Part shown: in pieces, positions 11,363 to 22,029 of the stretch
Layout of the letters: the number at the start of each line of letters is the position of its first letter
Numbering within the stretch: the stretch's first letter is position 1
DNA from: Chenopodium formosanum
Lineage: Eukaryota > Streptophyta > Magnoliopsida > Caryophyllales > Amaranthaceae
Length of the DNA stretch: 64,000 bases
Reading direction: 5' to 3'
Assembly: GCA_024500155.1 (NCBI GenBank)
Contig: CM044879.1
Location: forward strand, 5,409,501-5,473,500
Program-made: the position numbers and the translations under genes
The notes under the pieces: generated by a model
Told to the model about the DNA's origin: nothing
Databases searched by the model: none
The model's input: only the letters and a program-made list of their open reading frames with translations

Positions 11363-11431
11363 AAATACCGCCGTCCATTTTTATCATAACCGCCATCATT
11401 TCAAGCAAACCGACAAATTTGCCCTTAGTAA
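11363..11431 (+). repeat. MULE left terminal inverted repeat
   Basis: Begins TAAATACCGCCGTCCATTTT and ends CCCTTAGTAA. It matches the inverse of 17848-17917 with about seven mismatches in 70 positions. Confidence 0.92.
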
Positions 11432-11528
11432 CTTTTTTTTCTCATTTTCTTTCTCTAATCAACAACAACCATCTCAACCACCACCTTCTACACCGGACAG
11501 CCACAACGACGGTAAAAGTCGACGATAA

Positions 11529-14500
11529 ATGGATAGTGATCATGGTGGCTCGACGGAGAATGAACCGGTGACGCCACCGTCACGTTTAGAACAGGTATGA
11601 CTTTTTCTCCAGTTGTTGTAATTCGAAATATTGATCGGAGAAACCGACTAACGGCGTCAACCGGAGACCAAAATTGGTTAACCGGGTTTTGTCTCCGATT
11701 TTTGTCACGGTAACCCGATTTTTGGCCTCCGGTTACCGTGCATAACCGTTGGTGGAATCCATGGTTACCGGATTTGATCTCCGGTAACCATGGATTCTGG
11801 TTGACTTTTTTTTTTTTAAAATTATTGTTATTGTTTTTAAATTATTGTTATTAATATTAAATAATTAATGTTATAATTAATTAAAAAAATAATTAATTGT
11901 ATCAGGCGTCATTACCGGACTACGGCGGTGATGGTGTTGATTATAGTCCGCATTTTCAGACTAGAGAAGTGTTCCCGACCTACGAAGCAGCTCTTGATTG
12001 GGCAAGAGAGATTGCCACTCCATTAGGATTTTTTTTAACAAATTCATCGTATAAGAAACAGAGAAACGGGCTTCCAATTAATTATATGAAATGTGATCGA
12101 GGGGAGAGGAACAAAGGGGAAAATCGGGATAGAGAAAATGCTATACGCAAGAACACGAAGAGTAAGGGTTGTAAATGTACGTTTCAAATCTCGGCTCAAT
12201 GTTTGAGGGACATGGAAGGATGGGTCCTTATATCAAGAAAGGGTTTAAAAGGCATGCATAACCATCCGCTGATGGTATATCAAGAGGGTCACCGACAAGT
12301 TAGTGGTCTTAGTCCAGCTGCAAAAGCACTTGTTATCGAAATGAGTTCTGCTGCAGCCAAGCCCCGTCACATTATGGCAGCCGTGAAAGAGAAGTTCCCG
12401 AACGAGAACCCTAACAAGAGACATATCTACAATGTGAGAAGTCGTATTCGGCTAGATGCTTGTGAAGGTCGAGATGTTGCCCACCAATTTGTTCACTTAG
12501 CAAATGAGCACAAGTATGTCACTTGGATAAATGTCGACCCGGATACCCGTGCTATCACCCATGCTTTTTTGACCCACCCAGAGATGGCCAATATGCTACG
12601 TACATATCCACATGTCATTGGGATGGATTCTACTTACAAGACGAACAGATATAACATGCCATTCTTCGAGCTCGTTGGTGTCACGCCTACAAACCAAAAC
12701 TTTCTGATCGGATATGCTATATTGAAGAGTGAAACTTATGATAGCTACAAGTGGGTTTTGGAGAGATTAAAGTTGTACATTGGATATGAGGTGGCTCCAA
12801 AAGTTTTTGTAACTGATTGTGAGTTGGGGTTAATGAAGGCATTGAAAGAGGTCTTCCCAGACTGCGCGCATTTACTATGCGGGTGGCACATTAACAAGGA
12901 TGTGTTGGCAAGGGCGCAGTATTTGTGTGGGAAGGATATGGTGATGGCCGAGAGATTTCGAAATGGTAGATGGAGAAGAGTAATGTGCTCGACCACTGTT
13001 GCCGAGTATGAGTTAGAGTTGCAAACTATGAAAGCGATATGGGGAGCATCGAACCCACCACTGGTGAAATTCGTTGAGGAGCAATGGTTGGTCCACAAGG
13101 AGAAATTCGTACGTTGTTGGACGAATTTGGTTATTCATTTCGGCAACGTCAACACATGTAGAGTAGAGAGCCAACATTCCGTGCTTAAACAATGGTTCGA
13201 CAGTTCTACAGGAGCGTTAGACACTATCTTCCGCCGTGTGCATAGAAACATTGAGGGTATGCTGATCGAGATTCGTCACCAATTAGAGGACTCAAGACGG
13301 CGAATGGGTTCGCAGCACAACGTCATGCCTTTACTTCACCTTAACGGCTTTTTGTCATTTCGAGGTCTTGATATTTTACAAGGAGAGTTAAGGAGGATGA
13401 GAGCGTTATCTGATGACGTGTTTGATAGGTGTGGGTGTGCGTTGCTGACGACGCATGGTCTCCCATGTGCGTGCACCATGTGGACAGCAATTTGTGCTGG
13501 CACTGGGTTGTATTTGGATCAGGTCCATCCATTTTGGAAGACCTTAGTGATCGGGGATGGCGTTGATATTCCTGTTTTTGCTGAGGAGTCAGAGCAGGAT
13601 GCATCCTTGTTTAGGTCTTTGGTGGATGAGGTCTTAGATCGTGATCCGAGCTTTGTGCGGGGTGTCAGCCGGGTCCTATTTGAGGAGCTACACCGAGATC
13701 AGGAAGATTTTACGGATCCAGAGATCAACGACACTATAAGGGGTCGGCCACCGACAGGCCAATGGTCTACGTCTACTAGGCGTAATCGTAGCAGATTTGA
13801 GCATATTTTGGGTTCTCGTGGCCGTCGAGGTGGGCGTAGGGGTGGACGTCGTGGTGGTCGTAGACCACCCATTGTTACACCTTCAGGTTCATTGTTATTC
13901 TTTTTTCTATTGTTGTTGTTGTTGTTATGTTTTTCTAAGTTTGTCCTAACTTGTAGGGAATGATTTGAACTTGGAGGAATTTGCATATTTGGACAAAATT
14001 CCACCCTTCATGCTTCCGTTCTTACAAGGGTGGAGTGATCCGCTTGGTGATGGAAACTGCGGATTTCGATGTGTTGTTGATTTCTTCATAGGTAACCAGA
14101 ATGAATGGATGTTAGCTCGACGTTCGATTGCAAATGAGGTTGCTGCTCACAGCGACATTTATTCTCAAGTATACACTGCTGGAGAGTTAGATGGAGCTAT
14201 ACACCGTATCACATGGACTGGAGGGAGATGCGGCATGGACCATTGGATGATTGTTATTGATGACTTGTTTCCGGTTGCCAACTTCTATAATGCCGCTGTT
14301 ATGTGTTTTGGTATTGGTAGGGACGGTCGTAGTGTCTACCCATGCCTCACTGTACTACCTTGGACTGCTCCATCAACTGCCACTGGTCCGTATAGGGAGT
14401 TTTGCATACTATCATTAGGGTGGCATTTCGTGCGATTGGAGTTCGAAGATAATTTCCCGGTTCCTCCTATTGCTACTCCTTGGTTCCGTATACGTGATGA

Positions 14501-14573
14501 TACCGTTATAGGTTGGGAGGACCGATATCAAGATAGGCGTGCTACATGGCAAAATCTATCTGGTAGTGAATGA
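11529..14573 (+). CDS. MULE transposase fused to OTU cysteine protease
   Basis: Predicted exons are 11529-11594 (22 codons from an ATG), 11906-13886 and 13957-14573; all introns are GT-AG and the frame is kept, giving about 887 residues. The N-terminal third has a FAR1-type zinc-binding region with KGCKCTF and a later HNH. The MULE transposase core follows: Asp263 in GMDSTYK, Asp326 in VTDCELGLMKAL, the LLCGWHINKD block and Glu443 in CRVESQHS. A degenerate SWIM-like finger (CGC..LPCAC, with Cys replacing the usual final His) and an Arg/Gly-rich tract come next. After the 70-nt intron comes an OTU-like domain: DPLGDGNCGFR with Cys717, and GWHFVRLEFEDN with His839. OTU proteases remove ubiquitin. 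Inference: the fusion lets the transposase carry deubiquitinase activity. If the last intron is retained, translation stops at 13961-13963 and a transposase without OTU results. Confidence 0.85.
11670..11795. repeat. Left cluster of GGTAACCGG-like motifs
   Basis: About five palindromic or half-palindromic words (GGTTAACCGG, CCGGTTACCG, GGTTACCGG, CCGGTAACC) lie in the first transposase intron. They are possible transposase-binding or subterminal repeats. A larger matching cluster lies at the other end of the element. Confidence 0.65.
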
Positions 14574-14670
14574 TGTTAATAGGATATTTATTGTTTTCCT
14601 ACTACTTAGTTCGAAATACTATTATAATAACATTTGAAACATGACATTGAATCTAATAATTGTTTGCTCT

Positions 14671-14810
14671 AAATCTAATAACACTTAGAATATTAAAACT
14701 CTTTAAATGACATCAAACCACCAAATCTAATAACACTTAGAATATTAAAACTCTTTAAATGACATCAAACCACCAAATCTAATAACACTTAGAATACTAA
14801 AACCAAATCT
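14671..14810. repeat. 52-bp tandem repeat, about 2.5 copies
   Basis: Units begin AAATCTAATAACACTTAGAA at 14671, 14723 and 14775. The first two are identical over the full period and the third is truncated. They lie between the convergent 3' ends of the transposase-OTU and PMD genes. Confidence 0.9.
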
Positions 14811-14829
14811 AATAATATAATAAAACATA

Positions 14830-17649
14830 TCAATCTTCTAACATGGCATTCCACTCCATGATTGCTTCCTGCGCCTCGATCACCGTGGGGGTGATGTTGC
14901 CTCCCTGCTCAGCTATGAACTTGCGCAATGGAGACATGAATCTTTGCACCCACTACACAAATGAAAGTAAAAATTTAATTGAGTCAAATTTAATTAAGAT
15001 AATTGAATAAACGAAGGTAATGAAATTAATTAATAAAAATTAAATAAATGAAATTAAATACTTAAATAAACTTACGTAATCCACGTTTGTCCTATCGGGT
15101 CGAGGTGGTGGGCGAAGCACTTCATCAGTACTCATAAGACATGGATATGAGTACGTATAGAACCATTCCAAGTAATCATCAGAACAAGTAGGCTCCTCGT
15201 CCAGCAATGGCAAATAATCCGATAAGGGTATACAATAAGACCCAGAGTGAAATCTGTCCCAGAACTGAGGTGCACTTGCGGAGCTAACCACGTAACTCCG
15301 CGTCTCATACCCTGGCCGGTAAGCATAATCAGGTCTAAGAATGGGATCAGGAATCTTCTGAACATATCCAAGTTGTCGCACAACTCTGTTAGGGTGGTAT
15401 GGCTCAACAATGTCTCGATACTGTATCCAGCCCAAGTAAGTAGTCCTCGGCACCAAATGAGCTGGAGTCAACGTGTAGGGCCTCCAATTAACCTACAACC
15501 AATTCCAACAAAACAATGACAACACGTTAATAATTAGTAAGTGTGAAAACAATAATTTTCAATAAATACATTGAGCCAAATATACCTCACGATCTGTCAT
15601 CTGATCAAGACGTCTACGAAAAGAAACTACACGATGGTAGTCCCTATCCAGTGCCTGTGTGTCCCACATGGCGGCCCGACCATCAGTTGGTGCTACGGCT
15701 AAACAGCCCTGAATAGGTCGAAATGCGAGAAAATACTCGTAAATCCAAGACTGTAGCAACGTCAAACACCCGGCAATCTGTTTGCAATCTATCCGCGAGG
15801 CAATGCCTAACTGCCGATACAGATAAACAAGGGTAGCTGAACCCCATGAATAATGAGAAAGTCGAGCATCCTCCTTCTTCACCTCTAAGATGCAAGAAGG
15901 AATAATACGACTACCACTCTTATCGACAAAGAGAGTGTTGCCAAGAACTAACATCAAGTAACCCTGCACCTGGATATCAACGTCTCCTCTCTCTGCCAGG
16001 CACCTCTCATCTATGGCCTGACATGATACCCCCCCATTATCCCAAATAGCTCCTGGCTTGGCAACAAGAGCTGCTGCTCCTACCCCCAAAAAGTTCTGAA
16101 AGTCAACCCTCAAAGACGCAACATCGCTACGCTCCACAATAGGAGCACCCTCCACAGGTAACCCAAGTATGTACTGGACATCATGGAGCATAATAGTCAT
16201 CTCGCCGAAAGGAAAGTGAAAAGTGTTTGTATCCGGCTGCCAGCGCTCTACAAATGCTGAAATCAGGGCCCAATCAATGTGGTGATGCATGATGTGAGCT
16301 AGTCTACTCAAACCAGTACTATCTACTCGGCTACGCACATCGTCTGTTATATTTTTGTACATCTCCTGCAAATTTAGGCACCACTAAGTTCTAGGATGAC
16401 ACCTCAAAATCTGACGATCTCTGGCACCGCTCCCCATCCAAATTTGTGTGGCAATGTGACCTGCGTAACTAGGAATGACACTACCATCCTTGGGACCACC
16501 AGGCATTTCACCCTGAACAAGCCACATAGTATCAGTCGATGCTCGGCCGCTACGAGGTCTACGAGTCTGGGAAGCGACAGCTCTTGTACTCTGAAATCTA
16601 CCATCAGCACCTCTCCTCAAAGTAGCTCCAGATGACGCCTGGCCTTGCTCTCTACCTCGTCGACGTCGAACATGTCTGGAACTCCCATCATCACCCATCA
16701 AAGCCGTAATTTGGTCCTCGTGCCACTCCTCCTCCATATCCTCCCCCTCTCGTCCCTCCTCAAAATCATCTTCAACACACGCTTCCTCGGCTATAGCAAC
16801 AGATACCTTTATCTTCTAGCCGAAGCAGTCACTACACGAGAATTAGTATGTCGCTCACCCGACCCATCAATACGATCGAACGTCATTTTCAGTCTAGCCA
16901 ACTGTCATAACCAAATTAACTAAAAATTTACAACCAATAATAATAATAATAATAATAACAACAACAACAAAAACAACAACAACAATTATTTTATTTATTT
17001 ATTTATTTTGACAGAATTATTACCAACAAAATTAACATTACTAAAAATAATTCATTTTTTTGAGGGACATTACTAATAATAATTAATTACAAATAAATAA
17101 AAAATATAAGCATAATTTAAAAAAATAATAATAACGTTTTTATTTAAAAAAAAAATCCAAAAAAATTATAATAACGTTTTCATTTAAAAAATGAAAATAA
17201 TAATAATTACGTTTTTATTTTAAAAAAAATAATAATACCGTTTTTATTTAAAAAAGAAAAAATCAAAAAAATTTAAATTTTAAAACCTGTGGGCTGGTAA
17301 CCGGAGGGGATTTCCGGTCACCGTGAGCTGGTAACCGGAAGCCATATCCGGTCACCGTGACAACCGGTGGTCAACTCCGGTGAACAACGGTTACCGGAGG
17401 CAAAATCCGGTTACCAGGCAGGCCGCGAACCCTACAGCTACGCACGTAACCGGCGGCGAAATCCGGTTACCGCTGCTGGTAACCGGAGACCAAATCTAAT
17501 TACCAGCACCGGTAACCGGATTTGGTCGCCGGTTGCCAGCAGCGGTAACCGGATTTCGCCGCCGGTTACCGGCAATTCATTAAATAAAAAAAACGAAACA
17601 GGGAAAAAAAAATATTAAAAAACACGAAACATACCTCTTTGCCACCCAT
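14830..17649 (-). pseudogene. Plant mobile domain (PMD/MAIN-like) gene of the MULE, broken
   Basis: Predicted minus-strand exons are 17649-17635 (MGGKE), 16901-15586, 15492-15076 and 14952-14830, all with GT-AG borders. The domain is recognisable from HHIDWALISAFVERWQPDTN, TFHFPFGEMTIMLHDVQYIL, GLPVEG, LTLLQSWIYEYFLAFRP and, after a splice, VNWRPYTLTPAHLVP..YRDIVEPYHPNRVVRQLGYVQ. This is the plant mobile domain (PF10536) of MAIN/MAIL1-type nuclear proteins and of many transposons. Two lesions are visible. An in-frame TAG at 16384-16386 follows RCHPRT; the same frame continues on both sides. Near 16809-16830 the upstream frame stops (TAA) while the acidic stretch leading to MEEEWHEDQ continues in another frame, indicating a 1-2-nt indel. 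An unrecognised intron could hide one of these, but its 3' sequence is poor. The segment 16737-16387 alone would still encode a short Arg-rich peptide. Confidence 0.75.
17290..17575. repeat. Right cluster of GGTAACCGG-like motifs
   Basis: At least ten close variants of GGTAACCGG / CCGGTTACC in alternating orientation within 290 bp. They fall in the predicted first intron of the PMD gene, mirroring the left cluster in the first transposase intron. Confidence 0.75.
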
Positions 17650-17847
17650 TCTGCCGCCGGTACTTGAATGCGCGCCGCCTCCACCACCGCAATTACCGCC
17701 GTCGCCGCAGCTGCTGCCTTAAGTGGCCCTGCTTTTGGTTGTTTGTGGAGGTTGTGTGGTAAAGGAGGATGATTGAGATATAAAAAATTAAAAACTTTAC
17801 AGTGAAAATATAAGGGTGAAAAAATAAGGTGAAAATTGGATTAGGGT

Positions 17848-17917
17848 TTACTAAGGGTAAAATTGTCAACTTGCTTCAAATGATGGCGGTTTTGATAAAA
17901 ATGGACGGCGGTATTTA
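17848..17917 (-). repeat. MULE right terminal inverted repeat
   Basis: Inverse of 11363-11431 with about seven mismatches. Nine bases (AACAACCCCC less one) separate it from the target duplication at 17927. Confidence 0.92.
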
Positions 17918-17935
17918 ACAACCCCCTAGAAGTGA

Positions 17936-19558
17936 GGAAAAAATTGAAATCGTTTTTTCGTCTTTTCTAAACAGAATTAAATATTACATGTGATAATTAA
18001 TTCCATTTAGAGGAAGTAGTTGAGTAATAATTAAAACCACAACTCACCAAGTCACAAACTCACAACACATACTTCTACGTATTTTAGTTAGAGACATCAT
18101 ATTCTTTGCCTCTTTAATTAACTAGCTAAGTTAGTCGTTGTAATAATGTTCCTACATCAACTAAATTGTAGTATTGGAGACAAACAAATCTTTCAAATAA
18201 TGTTAAATTTAGTTTGAATTTGTTAAATACTACCCAAAACTTTATTAACTTAACTAGCTAGCGAACATCCACAAACCACAACACTTACTCAATTGCGATA
18301 TGCCCTAAAATTAATAACAGAAACTACTTTGTTTAGGCATATGTAGGTGAACCACCAATAAACCAGTGGCTTTGCAAGTTGCTTGAGTGAAACCGTGACT
18401 ATGACTAGAAAAGCTGAAGTAAAGGTAAAGAAAAAACAAACCAATGGTTCACAATTACAAAGCATAATGACCCTATTTGGTAAAGAGGCAAAATAAAGAA
18501 CCCTTGGTATTTTTCCTACTATCATAAAAGTATAATGTGTGGTAAATTTTCATCTTTGCTCGTAATTAGTGGAGTTTCAATGGTTGTGAAGTTTGTCGTA
18601 CTCATGTACGTATTACATAATTATTAATTAGTATAAACTATTAAACTCTATTATATCTATCCTATTAATTGGAATATTCTAATAATGTATATATAAAAGC
18701 AAAATTTATATCCATGAGAATATATAAATTTTAATACTAAGCTAGTATGAGCAATCCTCTCACTACGTACATAGAAAACAAAATAAATAACTAAGCTAGA
18801 AGCCTAGAAGAATTATATTAAAACTAACTAATTAAAAAACGACAAAGATATATAAAAAGACGATCATTTTGAATAACGAAAGTAACTTAAAAACTAAAAA
18901 GTATGAAGTTTACGTCTATATGTCAAATGCTAATGCGTTACCATTAGATCGATGGTCTTTAAATGAGTTGGACAACTTCCCCTTATGGATGTTGTTTGAA
19001 AAGGAGACACAAACTTTGGTTATATTTGATTTATATTTGTACATATATATTTTTTGGCGTTATTGATCAATTCGTGTAACATGACCCGTTGTTGCTAAAG
19101 AAAGTTAGTTGCCAAGATACTTAAAAGAAGTACGGAGTAACAAAATAAAGTAAAATGTATGGTCGTTCTCTAAGGTAGCTAGCTAGTTAGAGTATGGCAT
19201 ACAATATTTTGGTACTCAATTTATTCATGTAGTCGTTCCTAAAGCTAAGGTTTATTTATGACTTTATGCTTTACATGAGTTTACACCTCATTTAGAATAT
19301 AAGAATATTCCATTTTGAAAACAATCGTAGAGGTTGATCGATCTATTTTTTTCGACTAAAATACATTGATCAACTTGCTTGTTCAATTTGCACTAGATTC
19401 CTTACAAGATTCATTGCCATTAGAGGTTGATCGTTAGGTTGGGAGGCCATGATATGAGGGTGACATTAGTTACCTAGATGGTTTAAGAATTACTAATCGA
19501 ATTACCAAATGCGACGATGTTTTGTGTTGCATAATATATGTTACGTACTTACGTGATA
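17936..19558. other. Intergenic, no gene recognised
   Basis: AT-rich. A hydrophobic open frame on the minus strand (18525-18289) has no recognisable family signature and poor coding character. No repeat structure stands out. Confidence 0.55.
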
Positions 19559-20944
19559 TTACTTGGTAACTAAAAATTTTATTCTAAATATTGTTGTCCA
19601 TGAGATGCTACCAATCCAGCTACTAAGATTGGCAAAAAATTTGCTCAAAAAAATTTCTTCATGATTTAGATGACATAAGATTATACAATTACAAGTAAAA
19701 TCACAATTTATAAAATAACTATACATGCTACAAATTATATCTCTACAACATTTTAACATATCAAAACTAACAAATGGAAAGTTCTGCTCAATGGATGAAC
19801 ATAATAACCCAACTGTAAAAATGAAAATTCTACTTGTTCTATTGGGCTTGAAATTTTGGGCCAAAGAAAGGCCCAGTCCACTAAATACATTATCTGCTTC
19901 AATAGTTTTGTTGCTTCTCACTGTAATCCAATCTTCATCACAGGCCCAATTAGGAAATTCTTCCCAAGTTGAAATTACCATCAAACCCTTTATTCTCTCA
20001 ATTGGAGACTTGGTGGATTCTTCTAGGGCCTCATTCTTTTGGGCTGAATTTGATATCTCCCAAATTCCTTGGTCCAATATACTGGTTGGAGAGTCTGTAA
20101 TGGGCCCATGATCTGGCCCAACATCTAATACAAAAGGATGCTTAAGGAGTTCAGCAACTGACCACCTTTCTTTTGGGTCTCTCTTCAAGCATTTGGACAA
20201 AAAGTCCTTGGCTTGATCCGATAAGAGGCCCGGTAATTCGGGCATAGCACCCGAAAACCCGATATGATAGAGGGCTGAAAATGGGTCTGGGCTTATATTG
20301 GGCCATGGGCTCAGCCCAGTAGCCATTTCAAAAACAGTGCAGCCCAAAGCCCAAACATCGGCTGGGTAGCTTTGCTGTTCGCCACGTGCCACCTCAGGGG
20401 CCATGTACATGGGGGTCCCACTTATGTCCGTAACAGACGAATTGAATCCAGCCATGTCATCAACCTGCTTGCAACACCCAAAGTCCCCAACTTTCACCCC
20501 TTCATTTGTTACCAAAATGTTAGCACCCTTAATATCACAATGTACTATACCTTTAAAATGTAGGTACTCTAGACCTTGGAGAATTTCGCTAGCATACCGT
20601 CTAACTAAGGGATCGCTTAGGCCACCGCCTTTTTTCTGAATTGCATCAATAAGTGTACCACAAGAGGCATACTCTAGGAGAATATTGTACAAGACCTTAC
20701 CATTCTCAAGAGTAACATCATACCCTTTGTACTCGATAATTCGATCACATCTCAATCTTGAATGAATTTCTTGCTCCTTTCGAAGGGCATTTGATCTCGA
20801 GTACTCAATAGACTTGACCGCGAGTAATTCTCCACTAGGGAGGGACGTTCCTAGGGAGACTATGGCCGAGGAGCCGTGGCCAATGGCCTTGCCTCTACTC
20901 CATTTCATTGCAAGCTTGTAATAAGCTTTTTTGTAGGAATTCAA
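19559..20944 (-). CDS. MAPKKK17/18-like protein kinase
   Basis: Single-exon frame of 461 codons. Kinase motifs in order are: Gly-rich loop GHGSSAIV (residues 23-30), Lys44 in LAVKS, catalytic loop VHCDIKGANILV (Asp137; His-Cys-Asp replaces HRD, as usual for this plant subgroup), DFG at 154-156, and MAPEVARG with APE at 182-184. After the kinase domain an acidic stretch ends in CDEDWITVRS, a conserved tail of MAPKKK17/18/20-like proteins. In Arabidopsis these are ABA-induced kinases acting above MKK3. Met13 (MKWSRGK) matches the usual family start better than Met1 and may be the real one. The last ~90 residues are Cys/Ile/Phe-rich and unlike the family. Known relatives are about 340-370 residues, so the extension may reflect loss of the ancestral stop. 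Confidence 0.9.
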   Translation of the reverse strand: MNSYKKAYYKLAMKWSRGKAIGHGSSAIVSLGTSLPSGELLAVKSIEYSRSNALRKEQEIHSRLRCDRIIEYKGYDVTLENGKVLYNILLEYASCGTLIDAIQKKGGGLSDPLVRRYASEILQGLEYLHFKGIVHCDIKGANILVTNEGVKVGDFGCCKQVDDMAGFNSSVTDISGTPMYMAPEVARGEQQSYPADVWALGCTVFEMATGLSPWPNISPDPFSALYHIGFSGAMPELPGLLSDQAKDFLSKCLKRDPKERWSVAELLKHPFVLDVGPDHGPITDSPTSILDQGIWEISNSAQKNEALEESTKSPIERIKGLMVISTWEEFPNWACDEDWITVRSNKTIEADNVFSGLGLSLAQNFKPNRTSRIFIFTVGLLCSSIEQNFPFVSFDMLKCCRDIICSMYSYFINCDFTCNCIILCHLNHEEIFLSKFFANLSSWIGSISWTTIFRIKFLVTK

Positions 20945-21034
20945 AGAAGTTTTTTCTTTTCAAAGAAAGAGAGAGCAAGTATGATTTTTGTGGCGTTGGT
21001 TAAGGTTTGTTGTGAGATCCAATTGAAGTGATCA

Positions 21035-21042
21035 TTTATATA
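21035..21042 (-). promoter_or_regulatory. TATA box of the MAPKKK gene
   Basis: TATATAAAT read on the minus strand about 95 bp upstream of the ATG. It is followed by a CT-rich leader (GAAAGAGAGAG on plus). Confidence 0.6.
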
Positions 21043-21810
21043 TTAAGAATTTGGTTGAAAAGAGAATATTAAATTAATGATATTAATTAGTAATAATTTT
21101 TGTCCAATGAGTGGCGTTCTTTTCTACTATACTCTATCCAAAATATGACGGCTCCTTTTAAATTTGAAGGGATCTTCACATGCCAAAAGCAAAGAATAAA
21201 ACATAGGAGACGAATTGGAAGAATAGCATATTTAACATGGTTTCATACGGCGGAAATTTAATTATTTTTTGTTCATTTTATTAAAAAATAATAATAATAA
21301 TTTGCCCTTTCAAAACTTATGTTTAATGAAATAAAAAAATAAAATTTAAGTACACATTTTCATACAAGTAAAGAAAATGAAATATACCAATTGTAAAAGT
21401 CATGCAAGTAATAACATGCAAACCAAGACTTGAGTAGTTGAGTATGCAAAGGTGTTACCTCATTGGATAGCACACAAGAGAATATACTTTTGATTTATCA
21501 ATTTTATTGACTTTAATTATTGGTTAAGAAACTAACATGATTGAAATTTCAAATTAATTTACAATAAAATTGTGATTATTCTCTTAGCACCTCAATCTAA
21601 ATTCAATTATGAGTAGAACAGTTGATTTCAAATTGATGAGGTGTTTACAATTTTTTTTTTATTTTTTTTTAATTTAAGTGACATGAAATTGATTCTCATT
21701 ATCGTAATACATTCAAAAAGTGATTTTAGTTGAATTCTTATAGGACACATCGTACAAACTTATAGAAAAAATCACTCTGGTCTCATGATAAGTTAATCCG
21801 TATATATTAT

Positions 21811-21861
21811 AAAGTCCTCGTTGGTATTCTCGACCTCAAGCCTCGTACCAGCGAGGACTTT
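21811..21861. repeat. 15-bp inverted repeat (hairpin)
   Basis: AAAGTCCTCGTTGGT (21811-21825) and ACCAGCGAGGACTTT (21847-21861) pair with one G-T. The loop is 21 bases. Its function is unknown. Confidence 0.75.
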
Positions 21862-21976
21862 GCCTAGATTTAACATATAAGAGAGCCAATTTCGTGGGGT
21901 TTGGCAGCTGCATGGAGCCAAGGCGCGGTTGCTTATAGAAGTGAATGATACTCCTCATTGGATTCTCACATGGCGG

Positions 21977-21990
21977 CACGTGAGCACGTG
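21977..21990. promoter_or_regulatory. Double G-box
   Basis: CACGTG at 21977-21982 and again at 21985-21990, two bases apart, about 1.03 kb upstream of the MAPKKK start. G-box/ABRE cores bind bZIP and bHLH factors. Paired sites are typical of ABA-responsive promoters, which would fit the kinase's family. Confidence 0.55.
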
Positions 21991-22029
21991 CTATGAGAGC
22001 TACGGCCAGATGACCTGAATCTATGTTGA

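Larger units (their letters stand above)
11348..17935. mobile_element. Mutator-like element (MULE) with transposase-OTU and PMD genes
   Basis: The element proper is 11357-17926 (6570 bp). Flanking TAGAAGTGG (11348-11356) and TAGAAGTGA (17927-17935) form an 8-9-bp target duplication, as expected for MULEs. Terminal inverted repeats of about 70 bp (11363-11431 and 17848-17917) are about 90% identical. Inside are a transposase-OTU gene on + and a PMD gene on -, converging at about 14.6-14.8 kb. Clusters of GGTAACCGG-like motifs lie just inside both ends. The transposase frame is open throughout; the PMD gene has two breaks. The element therefore may still supply transposase. Confidence 0.92.

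Noticed and set aside
12745..14004. Minus-strand frames across the transposase
   Set aside because: Antisense to a conserved transposase with catalytic motifs.
17367..17618. Plus frame rich in repeated NR/TG residues
   Set aside because: Translation of the GGTAACCGG motif cluster, not a protein family.
18289..18525. Hydrophobic 78-codon minus frame
   Set aside because: No signature, no promoter or splice support.
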